In this document: in pieces, positions 13,168 through 26,000 of the stretch
Numbering within the stretch: position 1 is the first letter of the stretch
How the letters are laid out: every line of letters begins with the position of its first letter
DNA from: Polytrichum commune
Lineage: Eukaryota > Streptophyta > Polytrichopsida > Polytrichales > Polytrichaceae
Length of the DNA stretch: 64,000 bases
Reading direction: 5' to 3'
Assembly: GCA_950295325.1 (NCBI GenBank)
Contig: OX485806.1
Coordinates: forward strand, 15,316,001-15,380,000
Program-made: the position numbers and the translations under genes
The notes under the pieces: model-generated
The model's input: the letters and a program-made list of their open reading frames with translations, nothing else
What the model was told of the DNA's origin: nothing
Databases searched by the model: none

Positions 13168-13384
13168 TATGTCCGGGGAGAACCGGCACTTAGTTGCAGA
13201 TGAACCGGTTGAATTCGATAAATAACCGGTTGAAGTAGGAGAATTACGAATCATTTTAGAGGAATGTATAGAATATACCTTAAATGGATGAAGCAAAACT
13301 AGAAGATATCGACATGTAACTGGTTGGAGTTAGAATTACTAGGATCTTGATCGATTTTGCCCAAAAACTTCCCAGGCACTGGTA
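13168..13384 (+). repeat. AACCGGTT dispersed repeat, copy A
   Basis: A ~215-bp unit starts GGGAGAACCGGC, has a GATGAACCGGTTGA motif, a second ACCGGTTGAAG, an ATTTTAGAGGAAT block, a GACATGTAACTGGTTGGA block, and ends CCCAAAAACTTCCCAGGCACTG. The same order of blocks recurs at 15,015, 27,448, 41,742 and 57,186, and degenerately at 49,085. No coding capacity. The ends are only weakly inverted (GGGAGAA versus GGGAAGT), so the class is unknown. Confidence 0.8.
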
Positions 13385-13394
13385 TGGACAATGT

Positions 13395-13510
13395 ATCATA
13401 AATGACTTTACTTGTTTTTAAAGTTACATTCTTAGCCAAAAAATTATAGAACTGCATAACTCTGGATAGTAAGTGACACTAAATACCATAAATGGTGCAA
13501 CACATTGGGA
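13395..13510. repeat. Partial MITE end of the ATTTATGGTATTTA family
   Basis: It ends AGTGACACTAAATACCATAAATGGTGC, the same terminus as at 11,446, with upstream sequence (GCATAACTCTGGATAGTAAGTG) that matches inner parts of the family. A further end fragment is seen at 13,862-13,886. Confidence 0.5.
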
Positions 13511-15010
13511 ACCTTGAGATGATAGTTTGCATTTTCATATGTAGGGGAAGATATTCATACTTGAGCATGGTAATGGCAAGTGACATGTATTTACAATTTA
13601 GTATGCAAAAGGAAGATATGTTGTGGCATACTAACCCAAGTGTTATTAGGTGCACTTTAGTGAACTTGTAGACCATTGTATAACATAGGCATGCACCTCA
13701 TAACAATGATGATATAGTCATGCCAACATGTTAGTAAGCACACTTGAACACCAAGTGTCATGAGCATTTGTGGTGCATATTCAACACTAATGGTGGAGTT
13801 GTTGATCATTAGTGTAACCTAGCATATGCCTCAAAACAGGGTAAGTGACACTATTGAACATGTAACATCAAATACCGTAAATGGTGCAGTGAGCTATGAT
13901 TGGAATGAATAAGGAACCAACTTATAGGGGGTCAAAATTTTCTATGACCCCCCCTTAGTAGGTGTTAGGAAAGAAAATTGCCCTTGGTAGGTGTATTGAA
14001 TTGGAAATCCGTCATCTCGAGGACGTTGATTGGAATTCATCTTGGACCACTTACGTCTCTATATGATCATATGTTTTGGAAGATTGTTAGGTATTCCCCA
14101 AAGGATTTGGAGTGTCTTTAAGTGAGGGAGGTATATAAAACAACCATAAGGTGCTTCACGGTTCATTTGTTGGGAGTTGAATATAATTTCCACGTGGGAT
14201 TTGAAGAAGTTCAAGCAATGCAAGATTGGCACGTGGCAACATTTCAAGAATGTCATAATTCAAATCCACAACATGAAGAACTCCACAACATTGGTGTTCA
14301 TGGAATGTGTTAGAAGGAACACCATTTACAAACAATAATTTAGCATTGACTAGTCTTCAATCAACAGTTGAAATGCCTTAGCATAGTGCACCGTTCATTT
14401 CAATTAGTGTAAACTACAATTAGGGATTTCGAGTGCCATCAGTTCTTATTGGGAATGCAATGCTTTACATAACATTGCTAAGCAGCTAGATGATGGTCTC
14501 TTCTTGAATAAAGAGGATACAATAAAAAAAAACTTGATAAATTACAGTTGTTGTCGAAAAATATATAATACACAACATGAGTGCTTTTTATAAATGAGGA
14601 ATTCCCAAATTAAAAGAGAATCATACTTTCTTGATACTTGGTCCCACAAAACTCAGTCAAAGAGCTATTTAGAATTATGTAAAAATATAACACAAAGAAA
14701 TTGCTTGCAATTTACGGAACTTATCAAAACAACGACAAGTTATACCACTTTGTAATCCACACAAGTCCTTGGAATAGATTGTATATCACCCAAGAACTTT
14801 ACAAACACCTTATTAGAGCACCAAATAATGTGGTTGCCTATCTGGTTCGACATGAAATATTTAGTTGGAAAGGATTTTGCCATGTGTCATCGTTGCATTT
14901 GTTGGGATCTTATAAATTCCCATGTGAACAATGCATTTCTTTAACACTCCAAGTTTCAAGCCAAACAACCTAAAGTATTGTTTAGCAAACTTGAGCACAT
15001 CTTTACTATG
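13511..15010. other. Intergenic DNA with short isolated frames
   Basis: Frames at 14,122-14,313 and 14,701-14,973 (90 codons) are open but resemble nothing known and have no neighbours. The latter shares a weak TTGTTGGGATCTTATA motif with 5,250 and 14,170. No gene is called. Confidence 0.5.
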
Positions 15011-15014
15011 TTTG

Positions 15015-15240
15015 GGAAGAACCGGCGGTTAGTTACAGATGAACCGGTTGAGTCTAAGAAATAACCGGTTGAAGTTTGAGACTTCAAGAGAATTACTGGT
15101 CATTTTAGAGGAATCTATGTAAGAATATACCACCTCAAATGAATAAAGCAAAACCGGAAGATGTCAACATGTAACCGGTTGGATTTAGAATCACTGGGAT
15201 CTTGACCAACTATATATGCCCAAAAACTTCCCGGGCACTG
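15015..15240 (+). repeat. AACCGGTT dispersed repeat, copy B
   Basis: The same block order as copy A: GGGAAGAACCGGCGG, GATGAACCGGTTGAG, AACCGGTTGAAG, ATTTTAGAGGAATC, CATGTAACCGGTTGGA, ending CCCAAAAACTTCCCGGGCAC. This is the best preserved copy in the window. Confidence 0.85.
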
Positions 15241-16490
15241 ATCCGGAGCCTCACTAAAAACGTATTGCATAAGGCTTAAACATGCAACTAATGTGCACTT
15301 AATGTTCAAACCAAAAAGAAATATCGTACAGCCTTATAATACAATTTTGTAGACGATTGACTATGTAAGTGATTATAGGCACCCAAAAATGATTAGGGGA
15401 CCTAGTTGGAATGAGTTGGCCCTCAACTTGTAGGGGCACTTGTGTTTTAACTAAAACCTCTTCATCCAAGATGAACGAGTTTACATGGATGTCAAGAACC
15501 CCAAGCCCGTCATGCCACACTAACCATGAAAACCTTCAGTATTCAATGTCACATAATTATGAGCTACGTTACGCTATGTAAAATTATTGATTCCAAGTAC
15601 CATTGATAATTGGTTCGTATCAAAACAAAATTGTAATTTTTGTAAAGGATTTGTTTACATTAGTGACTAATGAGCATGACACCACTTTTAAAAAGTCTCT
15701 CTCTGGTTGAGAAATGAGTGGTGGTCTCACTTCATTTTATACCAGTCACCAAAAATACAAAAGTGAGAATGGCTGAACATGCCAAAAAATGAAAAAGAAA
15801 GTGATGTGGATTCCTACATGTTCAGAATTGGATAATGTTTGGTGGTCACATGGATTTTGCGATGAGAATACCCAAATAAGTCATCTCAGTTAAAAACAAG
15901 GTGACCATATCAAAATAGGAAGAAACACATTATAAAACATATCTTATGTTGACAAATCCTAAATTTAACACACCATTGTTTCCTAAAACTTGAGATTTTG
16001 TACATTCGTTAAAAACACTATGTCTTGGTTCGAAGTCCGCTTAACACTATCTCCCATGACTGGGCCATATAAACGGTGATGTGAGTTTGTCTTGATTATG
16101 ATCTTCGAACTGCCGACCACGACCATGAGAAACCCTAAACCATCAGTCCGCACGACCCTTGGTCATGTGCTATGAAACAAAACGGCCCTAATTAAAACAA
16201 CCCACAACAACTCTTGTTTGGATTCATCATGAAGAATGTGACCCACTAAATTTATGTAGGGGATTCATCCACCTATACATACTCGTAGTCATATTTAGTG
16301 GAGTTATTATGGCCCGTACCTTGATGTGCTTTTTACATGGTTTGCCAACCCGTATTCAAAGTCCTCTTACTTATGAAGAATGGATGGAAATCGACAGGCC
16401 TTACGACTAAGAACTGACAGGAAATTCGATGCTGTCAATTTAATTAAAGTGTTCCCTTTGATGAGATGGACTTGACTCGGACCCGGGGAT
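15241..16490. other. Intergenic DNA upstream of ABCF3
   Basis: No coding unit or RNA gene is recognised between the dispersed repeat and the ABCF3 promoter region. Confidence 0.5.
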
Positions 16491-16509
16491 GATTTCTGAA
16501 ACTTCACAG

Positions 16510-16655
16510 CCTGACATGTACGTTCTAAAATGTACGTTATGCTTAAATATAAGGTCACCAAATATTCCCGATGGGTACATATGAGGATCCAAGTCTGCAT
16601 CATTTCACCACTGAGCTTCCACACACTTCCTGACATGTACGTCCATAATGTACGT
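16510..16655. promoter_or_regulatory. Four ATGTACGT motifs in two paired repeats
   Basis: ATGTACGT occurs at 16,516, 16,530, 16,635 and 16,648. Each pair lies behind the same CTGACATGTACGT lead and has 13-14 bp between starts; the pairs are 119 bp apart. The motif holds the GTAC core bound by plant SBP/SPL factors, including SPL7/CRR1-type copper-response factors. The site is about 420-560 bp upstream of the ABCF3 start codon. Regulatory use is inferred, not shown. Confidence 0.4.
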
Positions 16656-16759
16656 CTGGCCCGATACTCGAGTTTGAGGATGTTCACCCTGAGTACATCT
16701 TACAATCGGAGGAGTCCATGAAAATGTAGAATCTTTCTAGATCTACGAAGAATCTATAC

Positions 16760-16816
16760 CCGGGGTGATGAATGTAACTGGGAGGTACATTTGATGATTC
16801 AAATGCATCACCCCGG
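16760..16816. repeat. Short inverted repeat upstream of ABCF3
   Basis: CCGGGGTGATG and CATCACCCCGG form 11-bp arms around a ~35-bp loop. It lies about 260 bp before the start codon, possibly in the 5' leader or promoter. Its function is unknown. Confidence 0.45.
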
Positions 16817-16895
16817 CAATGAGGTTGCGAAACTAGCATCCGCTTGGTCGCCATCATCGTCTTCTCTTGCTCTGCGGGAGAAGATGGCTTTGGAT

Positions 16896-16905
16896 TAGGG
16901 TTTGT
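16896..16905 (+). promoter_or_regulatory. Telo-box-like motif (TTAGGGTTT) before ABCF3
   Basis: TTAGGGTTT is the reverse of the AAACCCTAA telo-box common near transcription starts of plant translation-related genes. It sits about 170 bp before the ABCF3 ATG. Upstream ATGs at 16,884 (a four-codon frame) and 16,934 (61 codons, running past the main ATG out of frame to 17,119) would matter if the transcript starts before them; the start site is not known. Confidence 0.4.
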
Positions 16906-17072
16906 ACTTGAGCTGCGGATTGAGAAGCGGTGAATGTGGGGCACCATTCTCTCGGGCGTTGAAAGAAATGTTGACCGATTGAGCGAGATTATTGAGTACA
17001 GGAAAAAGTTTTGGTGCTGCAGAGGGGCATCGGTTTGGGACTTAGGTTTGGAGCTTGCAAACGGGAGCGAAG

Positions 17073-20000
17073 ATGGTGGCCGCCGGGGCGGAAGTGAGCT
17101 TGGAGCAAGGGCTACATGAGGTGCTGGAGGGCAGGGTGAAGGATGTGGATTCCATCATTATAGACTACCTGGTGAATGTGCTCAAAGATGAGACCTTCGA
17201 TTTTGGATACGAGGGTGAGGAAGCTTATGAGGCCGTTGGGCCTCTGCTCGTCGCCGCGGAACTGGCGGCAGATGATAAAGAGGCTCGCCAGGTGAGCTGG
17301 GGAATGCGAGTGCCAGGAAAGTGAGGTTTTTATGTTGTTATGTGAATTATGCCCCTAGGGCTGTGGTTGAGTGGACTTGCACTTTGTGTCTAGCAAATTG
17401 CCCTCTCTTCCCTGTCGTTGCACTTTCTAAATGCTCTACTGTGTCCACAGCTTGAGGCATAGGTAGTTGACAGGAAGCTGCTTGTAAATTGCGATCAACG
17501 ATGTCGTTCCTTTATGCGATTTTTGAACCTGGATTGCGTAGTCATGGCATTCAGAATGTTGCATCCGATTACAGTCCACCACGCGGCACAACTACCTACT
17601 ACAGAATCAAGTCCTGATACTGACAGCCTCGTGTATCTAGCACAGTGATAATACATGGATATTTCATTGTTTTATAAGCCTGATGAGTTGTTTATGTAGG
17701 ATCACATATCAGTGCGAGGGTTTTTGATTGTCATGTGAATGACGGCCTTAGGATCTTGTGGTGTAGTAGACGTGCATTTCCTGTGTCGCAAATTGCATTT
17801 CGCCCTTGCGTTTCCAAATTTCTATCCCTTCCATGGTCTGAGGCATAGGTAGTCTAGAGGAAGCCGCTTGTCAAATTGCCATTGTTTTGTCCTTAACAAC
17901 GTTGTTCCTTTTCTGCGATTTTGAACCTGGATTGTGTTCGAATAGTCATGGAAGTCAGGATAATATATCGGTTTACAGTTCACCACGGGGCATAATTACT
18001 ACAGGGATTAAGCCAATATTGACAGCCTTGCGTCTGTAGCACAGTGATGATGAATGGATAATTCCATCGTTTCATAAGTTTAATGATTTGTTCATGTAGG
18101 ACCAAATGTCATATAATCCCATCGAGAGTAGTGGGTGATCTGATCGAGCAGTATGCTTTTAGTATGGCAGGAACGGTGGTATTCCGTGTTGTTGGATTGA
18201 GTGAAGTTAAGGTTCTTAGGTTCAATCTCCAATTTGTAAAGATTGCAGACTTACAAGGATGGTTGCTCTGATAGTGTCTTGTAGACTGAGGTTTTCACCT
18301 TTTTCACCGCTTTGATGAAGATTATGCTTCCACATAATCATTACTTATTTTATGGAAATTTAGTCAGCAGTGAAGGTGGTCATGATTTTCTTGAGGATAT
18401 TCTATTAAATATGCTCTAGGCATATGACGTCTCAAAACACAAGATGAGACTTTCATTTTGTGGAGTGGCTTTTTGCAAAAAGGCCGTAGTCTTCGCCAAT
18501 TGGATATGATATGACCGGGCTTGCTTATAGCTGTTACAAAGCTAGCTGTGAGAAAATGCAGGTGCACTTTTAATTCTTACTGAAATATTTACCTCCGACC
18601 ACAGGGTTGATCATGTTGAATGATCTGGACCTGGAGGTTTCACATACCCTTTTTTCAGGCAGTGAAATTGAGATCCCATAATCTACTCCCGAGGTGAATG
18701 TGTAAAGGGGTGGTATGTACTCAGGAATTTAGGGTGTCTTTCAGAGAGAGGTTTTAGGAGCTGACGAATGCAGGATAAGAAGCATGTCTTCCAAAAATTG
18801 GTGCTGTACCTGACTGTCATTGTAAACAGCTGTTTGGTTACATATTCCAGATGTTTCTGGACTAAAGAACTTATAGTTACACCTTTGCATATTCCTCTCT
18901 ATATTTCACAATTTTCACCTGTACAATAATCGGTCAGTTAACCTTGCATGGCAGGTGTGTGCAACACTTGCGGATCGTTTTGGAGCTCGAGGAGGTGATA
19001 AATCTCAAGAAGGATTTCGTAAAATGGCTGCTCCTGTTCGCATGTCAGATGGCATGTCAGGTGGAGATCCCTCTGCTAGAATGGAGGAGGTGCAAACCTT
19101 ACCACAAATCTCTGAAAGAGACTTGGCCAAAATTGAGCGGCGTAAGAGGAAAGAAGAACGTCAACGACAGGTCAGCCTTGCTCTTACTTTATTAAGAAAG
19201 TGTATTCTAGAATCATGAAATTGTCAGCATGAGTTGTATTTGTGCTAATCAATTTCAGAGTGCTATATGTCTAGCATGTGAGTCGCTCAAACAACTGCGA
19301 GTTGCAGGAAATGGATGATCTCTCTATCGACCTCTAACTTCCTAGACATCTATATTCTGGTCAAGTAGGTTATTTCTTAGGTGCATATGATTGCTACATA
19401 GGTTGGATTCCACTTTTCTGAACTGTGCCACCTATCTAATGGAGGTAGGAGCCTGCTCAGGCCTTTTCAGAATGTAATTATTATTAATTGCTATTGAGGG
19501 CTTAGAATGTAATTTGAGTTCTTTCTTCTGAATGTTATGAGTGATCTTTATGAAGTTTCCCTATGTATTGAACTTTTTTGTCGAGAGCACCCTGTTGCAA
19601 GCATTGGATTGAGGCCATGACTGTCTCCAATGAAGCAAAAATCTGGTGTGCGAAGCTATATATAATGGCCTAGAGGAATTATCAGAGGGGCAACAGAAGC
19701 GTGTAATCATCATAATCTTTCCTTGGGGCCTAAAAGAAACCTGCCTGTGGCAGGCAGATCCAAATAAGGAAATATCCTTAAAATGGGTGCTAAACTGAGC
19801 AATACTCTTAACCTTGTTAAGCATTAACAGTAGAGATTAGGCAGGTATGCAAGGTAATCTATGGATCCTATGGTTATACTTTGTGAATATTCAGACCTCC
19901 TGTATAAAAACAAAATATAGGCAAAAAAGTCTGAAAATCATTTCCAGGTTACATATTGGGTGCAAGATTTAGTGATACCATTGATGACCATGCATTGCAA

Positions 20001-23000
20001 TAAAAATGTGTGCAGGCAGACTACGAGGCCCATGTGGCAGCTGCAGAGGCAGCAAATGTCGGCATGCCCGCCGTTATGGTTAATCATGGTGGTGTAGGCG
20101 AAGGAAGTGTGCCGAAGGATATTAGAATGGAGAATTTCAGCATTTCCATGGGAGGTCGTGAGCTTATCAATGAAGCGACTGTTACACTTGCTCATGGAAG
20201 GCGCTATGGTGAGTGGTGACATTGAATTCTCTGGGTTTCACTTTTCGGTTTTTGCTTCTGTATGTATGCTCCACCAAGTGTCAGTGATCACTTACTTTCT
20301 TGTCATTACCTTGTGGAACACTGAATCGCTCTTCAGATGTATTTTGAGATTTAGATGTTACTAAGATGCACGACTTTCCTGATCTTAATTTAACAGTCAC
20401 AAAGGTTTGTTTTGCAAGTGAAGAACTTCTAATCCTTGATGAATATATGAACATGTCTTTTTTGTGAGGCACATATATCCTAAGAGTGCGTGACAGAAAC
20501 TTTTTGTCTAACCTCCATTTGTGCTTGGATCAGGTCTTGTTGGTAGGAATGGTACAGGAAAAACCACTTTACTTAAGCACATGGCAATGCATGCAATTGA
20601 TGGTATTCCTCGCAATTGCCAGATCTTGCATGTAGAGCAAGAGGTGGTGGGTGATGACACAACAGTTCTTCAGTGTGTCTTAGACTCAGATGTTGAGCGC
20701 AAGCAACTACTAGAAGAGGAGGCTCAGTTGGCTCAGCAGGTCTGCACTGACGTTGCTCTCATTCTCTTTTCAAAGCCGAGTCCATGTTCTCTGTTGGTAT
20801 CCCTTTAGGATATTCTGTTTTCTATGTCTTCCCAAGTGTATGGCAGAAATATTGTGTGCTGGTTCTGCCTTCTGCTCAAATTGTAGCTATTAAGAGCTAA
20901 GAAGATCAACAAGGAGGCTCTGAGAGTCTGTCATTGCAGTGCAAATCAGGCCCAAGATATTTGAGGGATGGTCATTAGTATCACTTTCTTGTGCATGCTA
21001 TTTAACCAAGAATATATGCGATTACAGCAGGCCCCAGGGGCTTCAGCCACAGCAGCAGGTGTTCCTCTAATCAAGACTAGTGAAGAGGTAACAGAGAATG
21101 GCAGTACAACAACAGATGCGAAGGAAGAGGCAAAAGATCCCGTGTCTGCAAGACTTGCACAAATATACAAGAGACTTGAACAGATTGATGCTTATTCAGC
21201 TGAAGCCCGGGCTGCAGCTATTCTTGCTGTAAGTTTTCTGTAAGCAATTCGAAGAGTCCTACATGCACTGTTTCTACTAAGAGGGTTTTCTCCATGACTT
21301 GCTGACATATTTCAAATTTTCATTCTAGCACTATAGCGGCGAATGTTGTTCACCTGATATTTGTTTGTCATCATAATTATTTTATTGGTTCTGTTTAGGG
21401 ATTGAGTTTCACATCTGACATGCAACGGAGGCCAACAAGAACATTTTCAGGAGGTTGGCGTATGCGTGTTGCATTGGCTCGAGCATTGTTTATTGAACCT
21501 GATCTACTTCTTCTGGATGAACCTACGGTAAAGTGTCTCTCTCTCTTGATGTTGGCTTGATTGAGAAAGATCATGGATGGCTTAAAGAGGTATTTCCAGT
21601 CTTGTTGCATTGAGCAAGGATGTGGTCACATGAAATACAGGATTGGTACTGAACATATGTTTTCTCTGTATAACGCCTCCTAATTTGTTTACACTACTGT
21701 AGTGTGCATGATGAATTTTCATAGAGGCAGTGATGTTTTAGGAATTTGTCTTTAATGAAGTAGAGCTATAAAATTAAAGCTACAAGAAATTGAGACGTCT
21801 TATGTGTCTTGAGTATTTCTACAATTCTCCTTGTTGGTAATTTTCTTGTTTTGTCTTTGAAGTCGTTGCTGTTTGTATTTGACATTTGCAAGATGTAAGC
21901 TAAAAGTTTTTGTGTGCTAACAATTTCTACCATTCTTTTTGCAGAATCATTTGGATCTCCATGCGGTTCTTTGGCTGGAGTCTTATTTGACGAAGTGGCC
22001 AAAGACACTCATTGTTGTGTCTCATGCTCGGGAGTTCTTGAACACGGTAAGTGGAACTTTTTCTAACCTGTATGGTATTGCAATTGTTGTTTGTATCATT
22101 TCTAGTGTAGTTCAAATTTCTTTGTGAATAAATTCTATATGGTTGAATTACATGTCCTTTGGTGATGATTAGGAACTGAATGATATTTCTTAATAGAGTA
22201 GAAACACGTCAGCAAACATTGTATATCCGCTCTCTAAATATAGTTGACATCACAAATTATAATGTGTCTTTGTGTTGCAGGTTGTTACAGATATATTGCA
22301 CTTGCAAAACCAGATAATAGTTACATACAAGGGTGACTATGATACATTTGAGCGTACTCGCGACGAGCGCCTTCGTAACCAGCAGAAGGCTCACGAGGCT
22401 AATGAGCGGACACGCGGTCATATTCAAGTATGTTCTTGTTGCAGGCTGTTTTATTATTTGCCACACTTTGTGTATTACCTGCAAGTAACAAACGATCCTC
22501 AAATATGTCATTGTATATACAGCATATTCTGAGTAGTTGGTCATTTCATTATTTTCTGGACATTGTAATGAATATGCTCTTAGTAACGTGTGATTCTTAC
22601 ACTTTGAATATGTCACCTACTTTGGGTTGCAGGCCTTTGTAGATAAGTTCCGATATAATGCAAAGAGAGCATCTCTTGTGCAATCTAGAATCAAGGTACT
22701 AATATTTATCCTTTTATTATGTTTCTACTTGACTAGTGTGCAATATTGACAGAAATGACTGTTTTCTTCAATTTGAACAGGTGGCAGTTATGATGCTTTG
22801 CTACCATAGGTTTTGAGAAATTGTGAATAGGGCATTGTTTGTCCGATGTTTTATGCATCTCAAGAATTGTTGACGTAACATTCATAATTGACAGTAAAGA
22901 GCAATTTTGCAATGGTATGTTGGCTTAGTTTATGTGAAATTTGACAGGCTTTGGAGCGGATTGGGCATGTTGATGCTGTTGTTAATGATCCAGAGTAAGT

Positions 23001-26000
23001 GCCTCAAACTTGGTCATTTTTTTGGCCCATGAATTTGGGGAAAACCCAATCTGGAAAAAGAACTAGTGTCTTGCAATGCATCTGTCTGCTCTTGAGTAAT
23101 GTTATTTGAGCTTAGGTAGAGGACTAATTTGGGTTAGAGGACTCCTTGTTATTGGTTAACATCAAGATCAACCTGAAATCATCATTTAAGTACTAGCGAT
23201 CCAGTAGGCTTGATGTGTAGGTTGTGTGTGGGGATTGTGTATGCCATTCCATAGGGCAATACTCTGAGAATTTCTCATTTGGAAGACTATTTTGATTCAA
23301 CTTGTTTGCAAGGATGTACTGATAATTGAAACCTTATCTACAGTTACAAGTTTGAATTTCCAACACCTGAAGATAAACCTAGTGCTCCCATCATCAGTTT
23401 CAGGTTTGTATTTTGAATAAATTTCTGATTTCTTGGTATTTGCTGCAACCTTGTAATCTAATGCAGTGACTTCTTCAGTATTGTCCTCCACTATTATTAT
23501 CTGAGGGGGTATGTATGTTCTTTTCTCCTCGCAGTGATGCTTCATTTGGATATCCAGGCGGGCCTACCTTATTTAAAAATTTGAACTTTGGAATTGACCT
23601 TGACAGTCGATTGGCGAGTAAGTGATTTACTTAAGTTTTCATGAGGAGTAATTATGGTTTTTATTCACCTTTGGATCAGAACAGATTTCAGAGTCATGTG
23701 GGACTTATTTTTCTAGCTTGGTTAGCTGCTTAATGCTCAACTTTCAAATTCGTCCCAGGGCAAAGTTATCCTCATGCATAGGGTCTTCTAGTTAGGGTTT
23801 TTGGTAGAATAACTTGGGTTGTATTAAGACCACATTCATAGAGATATTGTGTCTTGTTTTTACTGGCTCTGAAGTTCTTTACTTTTAGCAATATGTTCAA
23901 TTTATGAACTCAACAAATTATTTCTTTTGACAGTGGTAGGGCCAAATGGTATTGGAAAATCCACTTTGCTGAAGTTGATATCAGGAGAGTTGGAGGCTAC
24001 TTCAGGAACAGTGTTCAGATCGGCCAAGGTAGAATATGTTTTCATCATGTTTCAATTTTGCATCTAAATTCTTGAAAATTACCTTCGCGCAAAGATGAGG
24101 TCGAGTTGTTACTGATTGTTGTAATTGCTGGAGCTTTTGTGGACTTGCTGCAGGTCCGGATGGCTGTTTTTAGTCAGCATCATGTTGATGGTCTTGATCT
24201 CTCCTCAACTCCACTTCTGTATATGGCACATTGTTTTCCTGTGAGTACCTTCTGGCACTTGCTCTCGTGACTTCCTTACCTTTTGTCATGCTATTCTTGT
24301 GTTTGTGCACGAGTTGTTCAATTAGGTGAATTGCTCTGAACATCACTTCCGTAAAAGCAAGCTGCACAATATTGTTCCTACTGCTGCTGGTGCCATAACA
24401 GTACCGTAGGTTCATAGCTGGTTCGACAGAAAATAATTCTAAAAATAGATGCCGAAAATTTTGGAATATTATTGGCATTTTTTGCCGAATATGAAATTAA
24501 TTATTTTCAAAATTTCCGAAAAGTAAGAAATTTTTACATCTCACTAGAGTTTTACTTACAGTGGAAGCATATGTGAATTTTGAAAGAGAGAAGGTGCTCC
24601 TTTTGTAATCAAGCTCACTTACATTAGTCCACAAAGAATATGGGTTAAGAAGTAGCAAGACTCTAGGTGACGTTTTTCAAATGTGTTGTACACAAATTTT
24701 TGGAGTCCAATTGAGCATAGAAGATGAAGTTTTATAGAATTTTGTCCAACTAACAAAAGTTGAGAAATCAATCCTTCTTCCACCTCCAACAAGTTTTGTG
24801 TCAAAATAAGTCTTTATGCAAAAGATATGGACAAAACATTGCAGCCGTGTAAAGATCAAAAAATTAAAATACGTTCATAACAGTTTTTCGGAGCTCATTT
24901 GTGCATAGAAGATCAACTTTTTTGGAATTTTGTTGGTCTAAGAAAAGTTTAGAAATCAAGTAATCTTTCACCTCCAACAAATTTTATGTCATTTGAAGAC
25001 TCTATGCAAAAGTTATGCGTGTTATAAAAATGAAGTCTAACTCGGTGCTTTACCTCAAAGTTTACATATCCCATATGCATTGTTGAACACAACTCCACTC
25101 TACTTGCATAAAGCACAGAGCATTCTCAACTCTTCACTCACATCTTACTTGTCATTCAATGCAAGAGAGATGTACAAGATATAAGCTTAAATAGAAGATA
25201 GAAAATGAATTTAAGCCGAAATTTTAAAATTAAAAGAGAAAATTGCCGAAAATGTGAATATTCTATTTTTAGGTGCCGAACCGACTTTTTGAAATTTAAT
25301 TAATTATTCGGCTAACATGTGTCGAACCAGCTATGAACCTACGGTAGTCATTAATTCAAGTGGAGCAGTAGAGGAATGCTGATTGTTATCTATCTAGCTA
25401 TAAGGTGTTTGTACTTTATTGTGTTCTAGGGTGTGTTGGAGCAACGTCTACGCTCGCATCTGGGGTCATTTGGTATCACTGGCAATCTTGCATTGCAATC
25501 CATGTACACACTTTCAGGTTTCATTCTCCTTCACCAGCCTTCTATTTCTTCAGGGGCTAGGAAATTTAAAGTGCTCAGATTGCATGAACATACATCCTTC
25601 GTTCTCATTAAGGAAGTTAATGGAGCATCTTCTTGATTTTTTCTAAATGTACACCTGCCTCAGAAATTATAATTTAACTTATGGATTGGGATACTCCTGA
25701 AGTTAAATAGTACACTTGATTCTTTATACTTAGATTGGATGTCCGCTGATTGCTTCCTTGCAAATTGAAATTGCTGTCCAGGGGGTCAAAAGAGTAGGGT
25801 AGCCTTTGCGAAGATCACTTTCAACAAGCCTCATATTCTACTGCTGGATGAACCGTCCAATCATTTGGTACATTTACTATTCTTTTTGCATTTAACCTTA
25901 TTCTCTGTCATATGTTAGGATGTAGCCTTTTCAGTTAAATCATTGCAATAGATCTCCAGTGTTTGTAGATAATGTACAATTTCAGTAGTGCGCTTGTGGC

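Noticed and set aside
14701-14973. 90-codon frame
   Set aside because: Isolated, no recognisable domain, part of weakly repeated AT-rich DNA.
24402-25346. Intron 14 element as a Mutator-like transposon
   Set aside because: No 9-10 bp duplication beside the ends; TA on both sides fits Tc1/mariner better.
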